From Marinomonas algicola (GTDB lineage Bacteria > Pseudomonadota > Gammaproteobacteria > Pseudomonadales > Marinomonadaceae), in assembly GCF_014805825.1 (NCBI RefSeq), contig NZ_CP061941.1, forward strand, positions 4,030,001 to 4,094,000: a stretch of DNA of 64,000 nt, in the 5' to 3' direction. Positions 45,713-54,847 of the stretch are shown here, piece by piece. Every line of letters begins with the position of its first letter. Within the stretch, counting starts at the first letter, position 1. The notes under the pieces were generated by a model. The model was not told where the DNA came from and made no database searches. It saw only the letters and a list, made by a program, of their open reading frames with translations. The position numbers and the translations under genes are program-made.

Positions 45713-46366
45713 CTAGCGCAAACTAATAATAGGCCATTCTCTGTCTTTCGCCGTTTGCTGCAAGACCGGATCAGGGTCCACGGCAACAGGGTAAAGCGCC
45801 TTTTCCAATAAAGGCAAATCATTACGAGAGTCGCTGTAGAAATACGTTTCATCCATAGAGAAGCCATGCTGTTCCGCCCATTGTTGTGCTCGAACCACTT
45901 TGCCCTCCCTAAATGTTGGCGTTCCGACCAATGCGCCAGTGAGGTGGCCGTCTTTTATTTCTAGGTCAATTCCAAGAGCATGTTTTACGCCTAGATATTT
46001 TGCGACAGGGGCCACTATGTGTATTCCGGTGGCCGAAATAATAACGACTTCATCCCCTGCATCATGGTGTTTTTTCAATAAGGCATTTGCTTTAGGCAAA
46101 GCCATATCAACAATAATATCGCGGATGAATTTTTGTACAAAAACATTCAAATCTTCAGCGGTTAAATGGCATAACGGAGAGAGTGTGTAATGCATGTATT
46201 TTTCTAAATCTAATACGCCATTGTCGTAGTCTTCCATGTACGCGAGATTGACCTCTAGGAAATTGTCAGGTGTGATCAGTTCACTGGCTACCATGTATTC
46301 AGAAAACGCTTGCGCTGTGTCGCCCGCAACCAATGTATTATCAAGATCAAAAAATGCCAGAGCCAT
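45713..46366 (-). CDS. HAD-superfamily subfamily IB hydrolase (SerB-like)
   Basis: 217 residues. Motif I FFDLDNTLVAGDTA with nucleophile Asp, motif II IISATGIHIVAP, and motif III/IV YFYSDSRNDLPLLEKA. The helical cap between motifs I and II fits subfamily IB (phosphoserine-phosphatase-like). The substrate is unknown. It is downstream of the EamA and phosphonate-type transporter genes on the same strand, but it is not phosphonoacetaldehyde hydrolase, which has a different cap and a catalytic lysine. Confidence 0.87.
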   Translation of the reverse strand: MALAFFDLDNTLVAGDTAQAFSEYMVASELITPDNFLEVNLAYMEDYDNGVLDLEKYMHYTLSPLCHLTAEDLNVFVQKFIRDIIVDMALPKANALLKKHHDAGDEVVIISATGIHIVAPVAKYLGVKHALGIDLEIKDGHLTGALVGTPTFREGKVVRAQQWAEQHGFSMDETYFYSDSRNDLPLLEKALYPVAVDPDPVLQQTAKDREWPIISLR

Positions 46367-46405
46367 TATGGTTCCTTAAAAAAAATAAATAAATCCACCG
46401 CAACA

Positions 46406-47326
46406 TTACCCTAATGCCACGGCTACTAAGCCAATAAAAGTCACTAAGACTCCAATCATTTTAGGGGCTTTTAAGGTCTCCCCGAACCCTATTACAGCGA
46501 ACAAGACACCCAATGGAATGCTGAATTGGCGAAGTGCAACGACATAACTTACGTTACTGACATAAGCCATACTCAATATAACCAAGGCATAAGTCCCTAA
46601 CATGAGCCCACCTGTTAGCCATGCCGCTTGCCACTGAGCCTTGATAAGAACAGACATGTCAATGCGTTTTTTTGGCGTGCTCACAACAAACCAGGCCATC
46701 CAAAAAACGGCAAATGCGCTTTGTAAGGTAACATAAACCAAAGCAACCTCACTTGCACTGGCTATGGGCTCACCAGCAGAATTTGTCAAACCTCTCATTA
46801 ACTGAGTCGCTTTATTATCCACTAAGGAATAACCCGCGGTAGCAAAAGCCGCAACAAGAGCAAAAGCGGTCGTACGATTCTGGTAATTAGAGAACTTTAA
46901 TTCACGAAAACTCGGGAGAGGAATAAACAAACAACCCAATACAATCAAGATAATCCCCATCACCGCTTGCATTGAAACATGACTTTGTTGCCCAAGAAAA
47001 AAACTGGTAATGCAAACCAGAATAAGAGGGGACGATCTGGCAATAGGGTAAGCAATCGACATGTCTCCTGCTTTGTAGGCCTCAGCCAATCCCCATAAAT
47101 AAAAAGATTGGAAAAGACCGGTCAAAAACAAGAGCACAATTATGTTGTAATCAAAAGCTTGAACCAACTCCCAATGAATAAACACCATGGGAGAAAAAAT
47201 GACCGTACCCGCCACCATAGTCAGAAAGAAAAAGGCCAACGTAGGGCTGGTCTTCTTGCCAAAGAAATTCCAACCTGCATGCATAAAGGTCGAAATCAGT
47301 ACTAATATAATGGCGGTCAGTGTCAT
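46406..47326 (-). CDS. EamA/DMT family transporter
   Basis: 306 residues and ten predicted spans in two EamA repeats; the second repeat includes QAAWLTGGLMLGTYALVILS and VALRQFSIPLGVLFAVIGFG. Typical drug/metabolite exporter; substrate unknown. 27 bases downstream of the ABC permease gene on the same strand, possibly one transcription unit with it. Confidence 0.88.
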   Translation of the reverse strand: MTLTAIILVLISTFMHAGWNFFGKKTSPTLAFFFLTMVAGTVIFSPMVFIHWELVQAFDYNIIVLLFLTGLFQSFYLWGLAEAYKAGDMSIAYPIARSSPLILVCITSFFLGQQSHVSMQAVMGIILIVLGCLFIPLPSFRELKFSNYQNRTTAFALVAAFATAGYSLVDNKATQLMRGLTNSAGEPIASASEVALVYVTLQSAFAVFWMAWFVVSTPKKRIDMSVLIKAQWQAAWLTGGLMLGTYALVILSMAYVSNVSYVVALRQFSIPLGVLFAVIGFGETLKAPKMIGVLVTFIGLVAVALG

Positions 47327-47353
47327 TTACTATCGTCCTTACTTCTACGGCAC

Positions 47354-49072
47354 CTAACGTTTACGCCAATGCTGTGTCTTTTTGAGCAACACGCTTCCCA
47401 AAAACCAGTGAGCCACACGCGCTAACATGCATGTCATCATGATCATTACGGCCATTGCAGCGGCGGGTGCAATATCGCCCGCATCATCCATATTCAACAC
47501 CGCCACCGACGCTAAGGTCGTATTGTAAGAATAAAGAAACACAACGGCTGAAACGGTTGTCATCGCGTTAACGAACAAATAACTGGCAATATCCAATACG
47601 GCCGGCATACAGACGGGTAAAGACACTCGCCAGAAAGTCAAAATTTGCGGCACCTTAAGCGAGGCGGATACAGATTCGAACTCAGCGTCAATTTGCTTTA
47701 ATGCCGTCGTGGCCGTGAGATGACAGACAGTATAAAAATGGCTGACCGTACAAACAACAAGGATGGCCATCGTACCATAAATGCTATTTAGTGGGTTATT
47801 AGGGGCATTGAAAAAGAAAATGTACGCCAACCCCAGTACTAGGCCTGGCACCGCCAGTGGCAGAATAGCAAACAGATGAAAGAACCATTTTAGCACTTTA
47901 AAACCGGCCAATTTAGCGACCAAATAGGATTGAAAGAAGATGAATCCTGTACCAATGACAGCCGTATAAGCCGCGAGTTCAATGGAATTCCAATAGGAAT
48001 CCCAACCGCCGCCATCCATTAAATCAAAATTATAATTTTTCAAAGACAAGTTGAGATTATAGGGCCAAAAAGTTACCAAAGAAGCATAGACAGCCATGGC
48101 AATTATGCCAAGGATGACCACAGAAACCGCAACCATCAGCAGTAAGAAGGCTTTATCAACAATGGCTCGAACAGGTGGTGTCCAAGGTACCGCCTTTGAT
48201 GTGAGTAAGGCCGATTGTCGACGCTGTAACCAACGGTCCGTGATAAAGGTCAACACCGCAGGCAACAACAAAATAACACTCACGGCCGCCCCCATTTCAA
48301 AGTTTTGCTGCCCAATAACTTGTTTATAGATATCGGTTGCCAATACGTTAAATTGCCCACCAATCACCTTCGGCACACCAAAGTCGGTAATCACCAAAGT
48401 AAAGATGACAAAGGCCACACTGATAATACCGTATTTGGCGGCAGGCAAGGTGACTGTGAAAAAAGTACGCATCGGCGAGGCGCCTAGCACTTCGGCCGAC
48501 TCATACAATCTCGCATCCGTATTGGCTAACGCCGTTATCATAATCATCAAGGCATGGGGAAAGGTCCAAAAGCAGGAGCCAATAACAATACCAATTGGCC
48601 CATAAATACTTTCCCCCATTAATAATTCTTTTAAAATACCTTGGTTACCAAACAGATAAACCAAACTAATCGCTGGTAATAAAGAAGGTGATAGAATGGG
48701 CAATACCAGTACTATTCTAAAAAAATTCTTAAGCGGGATTCTCGTTCGACAAATCGCATAAGCCGCTAAGAATGACAAGCTGGTGACAATAAGGGTCGAG
48801 AGCAGAGCAATAAATAAAGAGTTACTCACTGAGCTGTAAAGACTCGGAGTCGAAACAAATTTAGCGAAGTTTGCTAAGCCAATAAATTGACCGTCACTGT
48901 TTTGAACACTTTTAGACAAGAGTGTATAGAGCGGCAGGACAACACAAAGTAATAGCCCGATGACACCGACAACTAACACCCCACCGAGTGACCATTCATC
49001 TAAACTACGTCGACCATACCATGGCTTTTTTGAGGAGGCTAAAGACGCGTTGCTGGAAGCGGCTTGACTCAT
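47354..49072 (-). CDS. Two-domain ABC transporter permease, putative 2-aminoethylphosphonate type (PhnU2/PhnV-like)
   Basis: 572 residues with twelve predicted spans, i.e. two fused permease domains, each with an EAA loop (YESAEVLGASPMRTFFTVTL; EFESVSASLKVPQILTFWRV). The fused FbpB-like architecture, next to a polyamine/phosphonate-type ATPase and a binding protein of family DUF/TIGR phosphonate type, matches the putative 2-aminoethylphosphonate importer. An iron(III) importer would be the alternative for the permease alone. Overlaps the ATPase gene by four bases. Confidence 0.85.
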   Translation of the reverse strand: MSQAASSNASLASSKKPWYGRRSLDEWSLGGVLVVGVIGLLLCVVLPLYTLLSKSVQNSDGQFIGLANFAKFVSTPSLYSSVSNSLFIALLSTLIVTSLSFLAAYAICRTRIPLKNFFRIVLVLPILSPSLLPAISLVYLFGNQGILKELLMGESIYGPIGIVIGSCFWTFPHALMIMITALANTDARLYESAEVLGASPMRTFFTVTLPAAKYGIISVAFVIFTLVITDFGVPKVIGGQFNVLATDIYKQVIGQQNFEMGAAVSVILLLPAVLTFITDRWLQRRQSALLTSKAVPWTPPVRAIVDKAFLLLMVAVSVVILGIIAMAVYASLVTFWPYNLNLSLKNYNFDLMDGGGWDSYWNSIELAAYTAVIGTGFIFFQSYLVAKLAGFKVLKWFFHLFAILPLAVPGLVLGLAYIFFFNAPNNPLNSIYGTMAILVVCTVSHFYTVCHLTATTALKQIDAEFESVSASLKVPQILTFWRVSLPVCMPAVLDIASYLFVNAMTTVSAVVFLYSYNTTLASVAVLNMDDAGDIAPAAAMAVMIMMTCMLARVAHWFLGSVLLKKTQHWRKR

Positions 49073-50145
49073 GCTGCGCCTCCAAAAACGTGTAAACGAT
49101 CTTGTGGTAACTGACAGGCCACTGTTTGGCCTTGAGTCAGTTGTAAACGGGCCATTTCATTCATAGAAACATCGGCTAGGATAGGACGTTCATGATTGTC
49201 CAGCTTCAACATAGAACGTACTCGAGACCCTAAGAATTCTAAATGGATTACTTGAGCGTTTACAATATTATTATGAGTCGAGTCAACCGCAAAACGCACG
49301 TCCTCAGGACGAATGGCCAGTTGCACAGGAGAGCCTGTATTGAGCGACGTGGATTGGTCACAAAAAAGCGTTAAATCACCCGATTGCATTTGACCTGATG
49401 CATCCACCTTTGCACTTAAGAAATTCATTTCCCCAACAAATTCAGCGACAAAAGGCGATATTGGTTGAGCGTATACCTCTTGAGGCGTTCCTATTTGCTC
49501 AATAACACCTTGATTCATGACCACGATTTGATCCGCCATCGTCAGCGCTTCTTCTTGGTCATGCGTTACCATGATAGTGGTCACGCCCAACTTTTCTTGC
49601 AACTGTTTAATTTCTTGACGTAAATGAGCGCGCACACGCGCATCGAGTGCAGACAAGGGTTCATCTAATAACAATAAACCAGGGGATGTCGCCAACGCAC
49701 GCGCTAACGCCACACGTTGTTGCTGCCCACCAGAGAGTTGAGCTGGATATTTGTCCTCACTGCCAGACATACCCACCGTCGCCAGTAATTCCGTTACTCG
49801 AATTCGACGATCGTTTGCAGATACTTTTTGTGAAGCTAAGCCATACGCAATGTTGTCAGCCACTGTTAGGTTTGGAAACAAGGCATAAGATTGAAAAACA
49901 ATGCCGAAATCACGATGCTTAATAGGAGCATGAGTGATGTCTTTACCTGCTTGCAGAATTAAGCCAGCTGTCGGTGTATCTAAGCCAGCAATAATTCGTA
50001 GTAAACTGGTTTTGCCACAGCCAGATGGACCTAAAAAACAAACAAACTCACCTTCTGAAATACTTAAAGAAACGTCTTTTAATGCTTTATGCGAACCAAA
50101 GGACTGATGGATATTGGTAAGTTCTAGGTATGTGTTACTGGACAT
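49069..50145 (-). CDS. ABC transporter ATP-binding protein, putative 2-aminoethylphosphonate type (PhnT-like)
   Basis: 358 residues: Walker A GPSGCGKTSLL, GIVFQSYALFPNLTVADNIA (Q loop), signature LSGGQQQR, Walker B LLLLDEPLSALDARVRAHLR, switch VTHDQEEALTMADQI and a C-terminal TOBE domain (VQLAIRPEDVRF). Energises the fused permease encoded immediately downstream. Confidence 0.88.
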   Translation of the reverse strand: MSSNTYLELTNIHQSFGSHKALKDVSLSISEGEFVCFLGPSGCGKTSLLRIIAGLDTPTAGLILQAGKDITHAPIKHRDFGIVFQSYALFPNLTVADNIAYGLASQKVSANDRRIRVTELLATVGMSGSEDKYPAQLSGGQQQRVALARALATSPGLLLLDEPLSALDARVRAHLRQEIKQLQEKLGVTTIMVTHDQEEALTMADQIVVMNQGVIEQIGTPQEVYAQPISPFVAEFVGEMNFLSAKVDASGQMQSGDLTLFCDQSTSLNTGSPVQLAIRPEDVRFAVDSTHNNIVNAQVIHLEFLGSRVRSMLKLDNHERPILADVSMNEMARLQLTQGQTVACQLPQDRLHVFGGAA

Positions 50146-50178
50146 TGATCGGCCTCTTTCAATCCATATATTAAAACG

Positions 50179-50206
50179 GTCATGTAAAGCAGTGGCTTTA
50201 CATGAC
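50179..50206 (-). terminator. Stem-loop between the phosphonate-type binding protein and ATPase genes
   Basis: Perfect 12-bp stem GTCATGTAAAGC / GCTTTACATGAC with a four-base loop, 54 bases past the binding-protein stop; on the minus strand CGTTTTAAT follows. Probably a partial terminator that keeps binding-protein mRNA in excess. Confidence 0.72.
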
Positions 50207-50259
50207 TAAAAAGGAATCAGACAAAGAAGACAATTTCTGTGTCTGATGTAGACTTGATG

Positions 50260-51288
50260 TTACTTAGGTTCACTTTTACCGTCGTAACGTTGCTGCCACG
50301 TAGACAGAATCAGGTCACGATTTTTTGCAGACCATTCGAAGTCATTATCAATCATCAATGACTCTGCATTTTCAGGGTAAAATTCGATTGGTTTAGCAAT
50401 ACCAGGCATAGCCACAACAGCATATCCTTCGTTGTACATTTCATTGGCTTGTTTCGAGATGGTCCAATCCACCAAGGTTTGTGCCGCATCTAACTTATCC
50501 GTACCTTTGATAATCGCGGTTGCTTCCATATCCCAACCAAGACCTTCTTCTGGAAAGATAATGTCTAATGGCGCACCTGATTTTTTTGATTTAGCCGCGC
50601 GGAACGCAAACGAGATGCCGATGGGAATTTCACCTGCTGCGGCTAATTTACAAGGCTTTGACCCGGAGTGAGTATAACGGCTGATGTTCTCATGCAAGCC
50701 ATCCATATATTCCCAGCCGCCATCTTGTCCAAAAATTTGTAACCAGCTACTAACGTCTAAGAAACCCGTACCCGAAGAACTTGGGTTTGGCATAATAATA
50801 TGCCCTTTGTAAGCAGGATCCTTCAGATCGCTCCAAGACGTTGGTTTTGGTAGACCCAGTTTCTCGGCTTCCACTGTGTTATAACAAACGGCGGCAATCC
50901 AAGCATCCATGCCTGTCCAGACAGGCTCTTTATCAAGGTCTTTGAAATTAGGGGAGATCGCATCATAGCCTTTTGGCTTGTAAAATTGCAGCATGTCTTC
51001 ATTTTTTAACATCATCAAACTTGTTGCCGCCAATCCCCAAACAACATCCGCTTGTGGGTTGTTTTTTTCGGCTAATAACTTGGCTGTCACAACCCCTGTC
51101 GAGTCACGTACCCAGTTGATTTTAATTTCAGGATGCTCAGCATTAAAACGCGCAGCGTACTTTTTAAGGTCTTGCGCTTCAACCGCAGTGTAAACCGTTA
51201 ATTCAGTTTGCGCCGCATTGACAGACATCGATGAGGCGGTAATACCAGCCAAAACAGCCAGACGTTTTAGTAGCGTATTCTGTGTCAT
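50260..51288 (-). CDS. ABC transporter substrate-binding protein, putative 2-aminoethylphosphonate type (PhnS-like)
   Basis: 342 residues from the ATG at 51288 (GGAGAAG just upstream; four more codons are open before it). Signal peptide about 1-26 (LAVLAGITASSMSVNA then AQTELTVYTAVEAQ). FutA/PotD-like fold with GTGFLDVSSWLQIFGQDGGW and NADVVWGLAA-type core (PQADVVWGLAATSLMM). First transport gene after the regulator. The 2-aminoethylphosphonate label is by family recognition and the PhnR-like regulator; no phosphonate-degrading gene is in the window. Confidence 0.86.
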   Translation of the reverse strand: MTQNTLLKRLAVLAGITASSMSVNAAQTELTVYTAVEAQDLKKYAARFNAEHPEIKINWVRDSTGVVTAKLLAEKNNPQADVVWGLAATSLMMLKNEDMLQFYKPKGYDAISPNFKDLDKEPVWTGMDAWIAAVCYNTVEAEKLGLPKPTSWSDLKDPAYKGHIIMPNPSSSGTGFLDVSSWLQIFGQDGGWEYMDGLHENISRYTHSGSKPCKLAAAGEIPIGISFAFRAAKSKKSGAPLDIIFPEEGLGWDMEATAIIKGTDKLDAAQTLVDWTISKQANEMYNEGYAVVAMPGIAKPIEFYPENAESLMIDNDFEWSAKNRDLILSTWQQRYDGKSEPK

Positions 51289-51319
51289 TTTCTTCTCCAT
51301 GCATCAAATTGTAAGCTTA

Positions 51320-51361
51320 TGTATAACAAATATATTGCGAACCATCAATTGGTATATACCA
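51320..51361 (-). promoter_or_regulatory. Promoter and candidate PhnR operator upstream of the phosphonate-type operon
   Basis: On the minus strand TTGATG (51343-51348) and TATACA (51320-51325) are 17 bases apart, a plausible sigma-70 promoter 32 bases before the binding-protein start. Immediately upstream lies the perfect 12-bp palindrome TGGTATATACCA (51350-51361), of the type bound by GntR/HutC regulators; the gene at 51506-52213 encodes one. Confidence 0.6.
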
Positions 51362-51505
51362 GATTAATCAGTATGCAAAATAGCAGCCAAAGGTTACAAA
51401 AACATGACAAAAGAAGAGAAAAAAGATGTATGGCGACATTAAAAGAGACAATATCGCGGATGAAAAAAAACGGAATGCTAGGCTAAATTGAGATCGTTTT
51501 AGCGG

Positions 51506-52213
51506 TCAATTATTGATCGATATTTTAATGGAAACGGCATCATGACGCCAAAATTCATAATCAATTTCAAGGACTTTTTTATCGGCCGTATAATTAATTC
51601 TTTCAACGTGCAAACCCGCTTGTCCAGTAGAGATCCCTAGATCATTGGCCGCATGAGAAGGCAAAGAAGTCGACTTAAAAGACAGATCCATATCACGGTA
51701 TTGACGCTGATATTTCTGCTGCAATATAAGGCTTAATGATTGACTTAGATCTTCGTTTTCTATATCTGGTAACAGGTCAATATTAATGTACATTTTTTCA
51801 ATTAAAACGGGTCGTTGATCAATCGAACGCCGACGATGTAAAAATAACACTGGAGTGCCCTCCTTTATGCACATTAATTGAGCCACTTCTGCACTGGCTG
51901 GCTCAACTTGCTGCAATAATTTCTCCGTATACGGCACATGACCTTGTTCAGTTACATATAAATTAAAGCTTAAATTGCTCGCTGGATCATAAATAACCGC
52001 TGGCGGAGTAACAAACCAGCCACGACGATTTTGTCGGTATATTAACCCTTCCGCTTCGAGATTTTGCAATGCTTGCCTAACGGTGACACGGGTTAACTTA
52101 AAGGCTTCTCCTATTTCTCTCTCAGATGGCAACTTAGCGCCAGCCTCAAGAAGTTTTTTCTCAATTAGGTCACTAAAGTGTCTCTGTAATGCGCGGTATT
52201 GGCTATTAGCCAT
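51506..52213 (-). CDS. GntR/HutC family regulator with UTRA domain, PhnR-like
   Basis: 235 residues. N-terminal winged helix GAKLPSEREIGEAFKLTRVT and VRQALQNLEAEGLIYRQNRR with GWFVTPP, then a UTRA ligand-binding domain (VLFLHRRRSIDQRPVLIEKM; LHVERINYTADKKVLEIDYE). The pattern fits the phosphonate-utilisation regulators encoded beside PhnSTU-type importers. Transcribed in the same direction as the importer, 217 bases before it, with a HutC-like palindrome in the interval. Confidence 0.88.
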   Translation of the reverse strand: MANSQYRALQRHFSDLIEKKLLEAGAKLPSEREIGEAFKLTRVTVRQALQNLEAEGLIYRQNRRGWFVTPPAVIYDPASNLSFNLYVTEQGHVPYTEKLLQQVEPASAEVAQLMCIKEGTPVLFLHRRRSIDQRPVLIEKMYINIDLLPDIENEDLSQSLSLILQQKYQRQYRDMDLSFKSTSLPSHAANDLGISTGQAGLHVERINYTADKKVLEIDYEFWRHDAVSIKISINN

Positions 52214-52602
52214 GTCTATTCCTAATGAAAAGTCTGAGTTGAATAGCGCTGTGCGCCAAGTAAAATTATTGCGCCAGCATTCTACCTATAAAAGTGCATT
52301 TTTCTTAGTAAAAAGTAACCAGCACTTTTCTAGAACGGACGTTAATCAAAAAGCACGCTCGTCCCCTCTTCTTTTTAAGGCGCATTCGAACAAAAACAAG
52401 GCTATTGCAAGACTTTGTTACAATAGGTTGCTCTACTTTACCCCATAGACTCTCAGTCTTTGCTAGATTTAACCTATCGTTTTATTAAGTCTATTTTAAG
52501 TGGCCTCATGGTAACTTAAAGATGCAATAAAAAGCGGTACTAAATTCGAAACATCCACTACTCAGTAAGTGGGTAACTATAAAAATAACAAGGGTTACAA
52601 TC
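52214..52602. other. Divergent control region between PhnR-like gene and sugar ABC operon
   Basis: 389 bases without a convincing gene. Holds the promoters of the regulator (minus) and the sugar-binding protein (plus). A short CCACT/AGTGG hairpin lies at about 52555-52572 just before the ribosome site. No repeat or RNA gene recognised. Confidence 0.4.
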
Positions 52603-53850
52603 ATGAAAAAACTTGCTTTAAGTTTAACCGCCGTTGCTTTCTCTATCTCTGCTGCAACAACCCATGCTGGTGAAGTAGAAGTATTACACTGGTGGACATC
52701 TGGCGGTGAAGCGGCTTCTATTAACGTCTTAAAAGGGCTAATGGAAGAAGAAGGTCATACTTGGAAAGATTTCGCTGTTGCAGGTGGTGCGGGTGAATCA
52801 GCCATGACCGTTCTAAAATCTCGTGCGATTTCTGGTAACCCGCCAGCCAGTGCTCAAATCAAAGGCCCAACCATTCAAGAATGGGGTGACTTAGGCTTCC
52901 TAACAAACCTAGATGACGTTGCTAAAGCGGGTGACTGGGACGTGGTATTGCCTCAAGTCGTGAGCAATACAATGAAACACGAAGGTCACTATGTTGCCGC
53001 ACCGGTAAACGTTCACCGTGTAAATTGGTTATGGGCGAACCCTGAAGTATTCCGCAAATCTGGCGCTAGCATCCCTACCACGTGGAAACAATTCATTTCC
53101 GAAGCCGATAAAATCAAAGCGGCCGGTTTCACACCGCTTGCACACGGTGGTCAAGCGTGGCAAGACGCTACTTTATTTGAAGCCATTGCGTTAGAAAAAG
53201 GCGCGAAGTTCTACAACAGCGCGTTCATTGGTCTATCCGATGATACGCTGCGTAGCGACGAGATGATTGATGTCTTCCGCACCTTCAAAAAAGTACGTGG
53301 TTATGTGGATTCCGGTTTCTCTGGTCGTGATTGGAACATTGCGACTTCTATGGTTATCAACGGTGATGCCGCCATGCAAATCATGGGAGATTGGGCGAAA
53401 GGTGAATTCACCGCGGCAGGTAAAAAAGCAGGCATCGATTACGTTTGCTACCCAGCGCCAGGCACAAGCGAAATGTTTACCTTTAACATCGACAGTTTAG
53501 CGATGTTTAAAGTAAAAGGTGAAGACAACCAAAAAGCACAGCAAGATTTGGCTCGTTTAATCTTAGAACCAGAATTCCAAGAAACCTTTAACTTGAATAA
53601 AGGATCTATTCCAGCGCGTCTAAACATGTCTCGCGAGAAGTTTGACACTTGTGCTCACTCTTCTATGGATTCTTTCCTAGCAAGTTCAACTACAGGTAAC
53701 CTGTTACCAAGTATGGCCCATGGAATGGCCGCCTCTTCAATGGTTCAAGGCGCTATCTACGATGTAGTAACAAACTACTTCAATGACGAGTCTATGACGC
53801 CAGAAGTCGCTGTAGATAAATTGGCTAGAGCGGTAAAAGCAAGTATGTAA
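52603..53850 (+). CDS. gtsA: Sugar ABC transporter substrate-binding protein, GtsA-like (glucose/mannose)
   Basis: 415 residues with a signal peptide (MKKLALSLTAVAFSISAATT, cleavage near THAGEVE). The mature start EVEVLHWWTSGGEAASINVL and the segments GHYVAAPVNVHRVNWLWANP, DWNIATSMVINGDAAMQIMG and FNIDSLAMFKVKG match the GtsA glucose/mannose-binding family of Pseudomonas. Only two cysteines late in the protein could form a disulfide. First gene of a gtsABCD-like operon and followed by a stem-loop. Ligand is likely glucose or a related hexose; not proven. Confidence 0.9.
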   Translation: MKKLALSLTAVAFSISAATTHAGEVEVLHWWTSGGEAASINVLKGLMEEEGHTWKDFAVAGGAGESAMTVLKSRAISGNPPASAQIKGPTIQEWGDLGFLTNLDDVAKAGDWDVVLPQVVSNTMKHEGHYVAAPVNVHRVNWLWANPEVFRKSGASIPTTWKQFISEADKIKAAGFTPLAHGGQAWQDATLFEAIALEKGAKFYNSAFIGLSDDTLRSDEMIDVFRTFKKVRGYVDSGFSGRDWNIATSMVINGDAAMQIMGDWAKGEFTAAGKKAGIDYVCYPAPGTSEMFTFNIDSLAMFKVKGEDNQKAQQDLARLILEPEFQETFNLNKGSIPARLNMSREKFDTCAHSSMDSFLASSTTGNLLPSMAHGMAASSMVQGAIYDVVTNYFNDESMTPEVAVDKLARAVKASM

Positions 53851-53859
53851 GCGTTCTTC

Positions 53860-53886
53860 GAGGTCGGCTACACAGTAGCTGACCTC
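53860..53886 (+). terminator. Stem-loop between GtsA-like and GtsB-like genes
   Basis: 10-bp stem GAGGTCGGCT / AGCTGACCTC with one G-U pair, 10 bases after the binding-protein stop; followed by TTATATTCT. Likely attenuates read-through or protects the upstream mRNA. Confidence 0.68.
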
Positions 53887-53917
53887 TTATATTCTCTCCT
53901 GATTGAAGCATCACACT

Positions 53918-54847
53918 ATGAAAACAAACGCCATTAACTCTGAGCCTACTAACGCTCGGGCAGGCCGACCTGCACGCTTATCGCTCGCAGACTGGATGCC
54001 AAAAATTGTCATGGCACCTACGGTTATAGTCACGCTAGTTTGCATGTACGGATACATGATCTGGACGGCCGTACTTTCCATGACGAACTCTCGTATGCTG
54101 CCATCTTATGATTTTGTTGGATTAAGCCAATACGAACGCTTATTCAACAATGATCGCTGGATTGTCGCCCTGACTAACTTGGGCATTTTTGGCGGTTTAT
54201 TTATTCTTATCTGCTTGGTTCTAGGTGTTATTTTAGCGATTTTCCTAGATCAAAAAATTCGTTCTGAAGGCGCTATTCGTACCATTTATCTTTACCCTAT
54301 GGCGATTTCTTTTATCGTAACGGGTACGGCTTGGAAGTGGTTATTAAACCCAACAAACGGTTTTGAAAAACTCATGATCGACATGGGCTTTACCGATTTC
54401 ACATTTGATTGGTTAGTTAATCCAGATAAAGTAGTTTACTGCTTAGTTATTGCCGCTGTTTGGCAAGCATCTGGTTTTGTAATGGCCTTATTCCTAGCGG
54501 GACTTAGAGGTGTGGATGGCGACCTTATTAAAGCCGCTCAACTTGATGGCGCGAATACCTTTACAACGTATCGTCGGATCATTTTACCTTCGTTAAAGCC
54601 TGTTTTTTTCAGTGCTATGGTGATCTTATCTCACATCGCTATTAAGAGCTTTGACCTAGTAGCCGCCTTGACCAATGGTGGGCCGGGCTATTCTTCCGAT
54701 TTACCCGCCAACTTCATGTATGCGCATACGTTTACCCGTAGCCAAATCGGCCTAGGTTCCGCCTCCGCTATGGTGATGTTGGGTTGCGTACTTGCGATAC
54801 TCGTTCCTTATCTGTATTCCGAATTACGAGGAGAGCGCAATGAGTAA
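53918..54847 (+). CDS. gtsB: Sugar ABC transporter permease, GtsB-like
   Basis: 309 residues from the ATG at 53918 (an in-frame TTG at 53903 is unlikely). Six MalF-type spans; first span VMAPTVIVTLVCMYGYMIWT, EAA loop KAAQLDGANTFTTYRRIILP. NGGPGYSSDLPANFMYAHTF is typical of sugar permeases. Ends with an eight-base overlap with the next permease gene. Confidence 0.92.
   Translation: MKTNAINSEPTNARAGRPARLSLADWMPKIVMAPTVIVTLVCMYGYMIWTAVLSMTNSRMLPSYDFVGLSQYERLFNNDRWIVALTNLGIFGGLFILICLVLGVILAIFLDQKIRSEGAIRTIYLYPMAISFIVTGTAWKWLLNPTNGFEKLMIDMGFTDFTFDWLVNPDKVVYCLVIAAVWQASGFVMALFLAGLRGVDGDLIKAAQLDGANTFTTYRRIILPSLKPVFFSAMVILSHIAIKSFDLVAALTNGGPGYSSDLPANFMYAHTFTRSQIGLGSASAMVMLGCVLAILVPYLYSELRGERNE

Noticed and set aside
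45713..46366. HAD hydrolase considered as phosphonoacetaldehyde hydrolase (PhnX) because of the neighbouring phosphonate-type importer
   Set aside because: Motifs and cap position fit HAD subfamily IB (SerB-like); the PhnX catalytic lysine cap is not seen.
52083..52448. 121-residue plus-strand open frame overlapping the PhnR-like gene and the intergenic region
   Set aside because: The first half is antisense to the regulator and the second half has no coding character or ribosome site.
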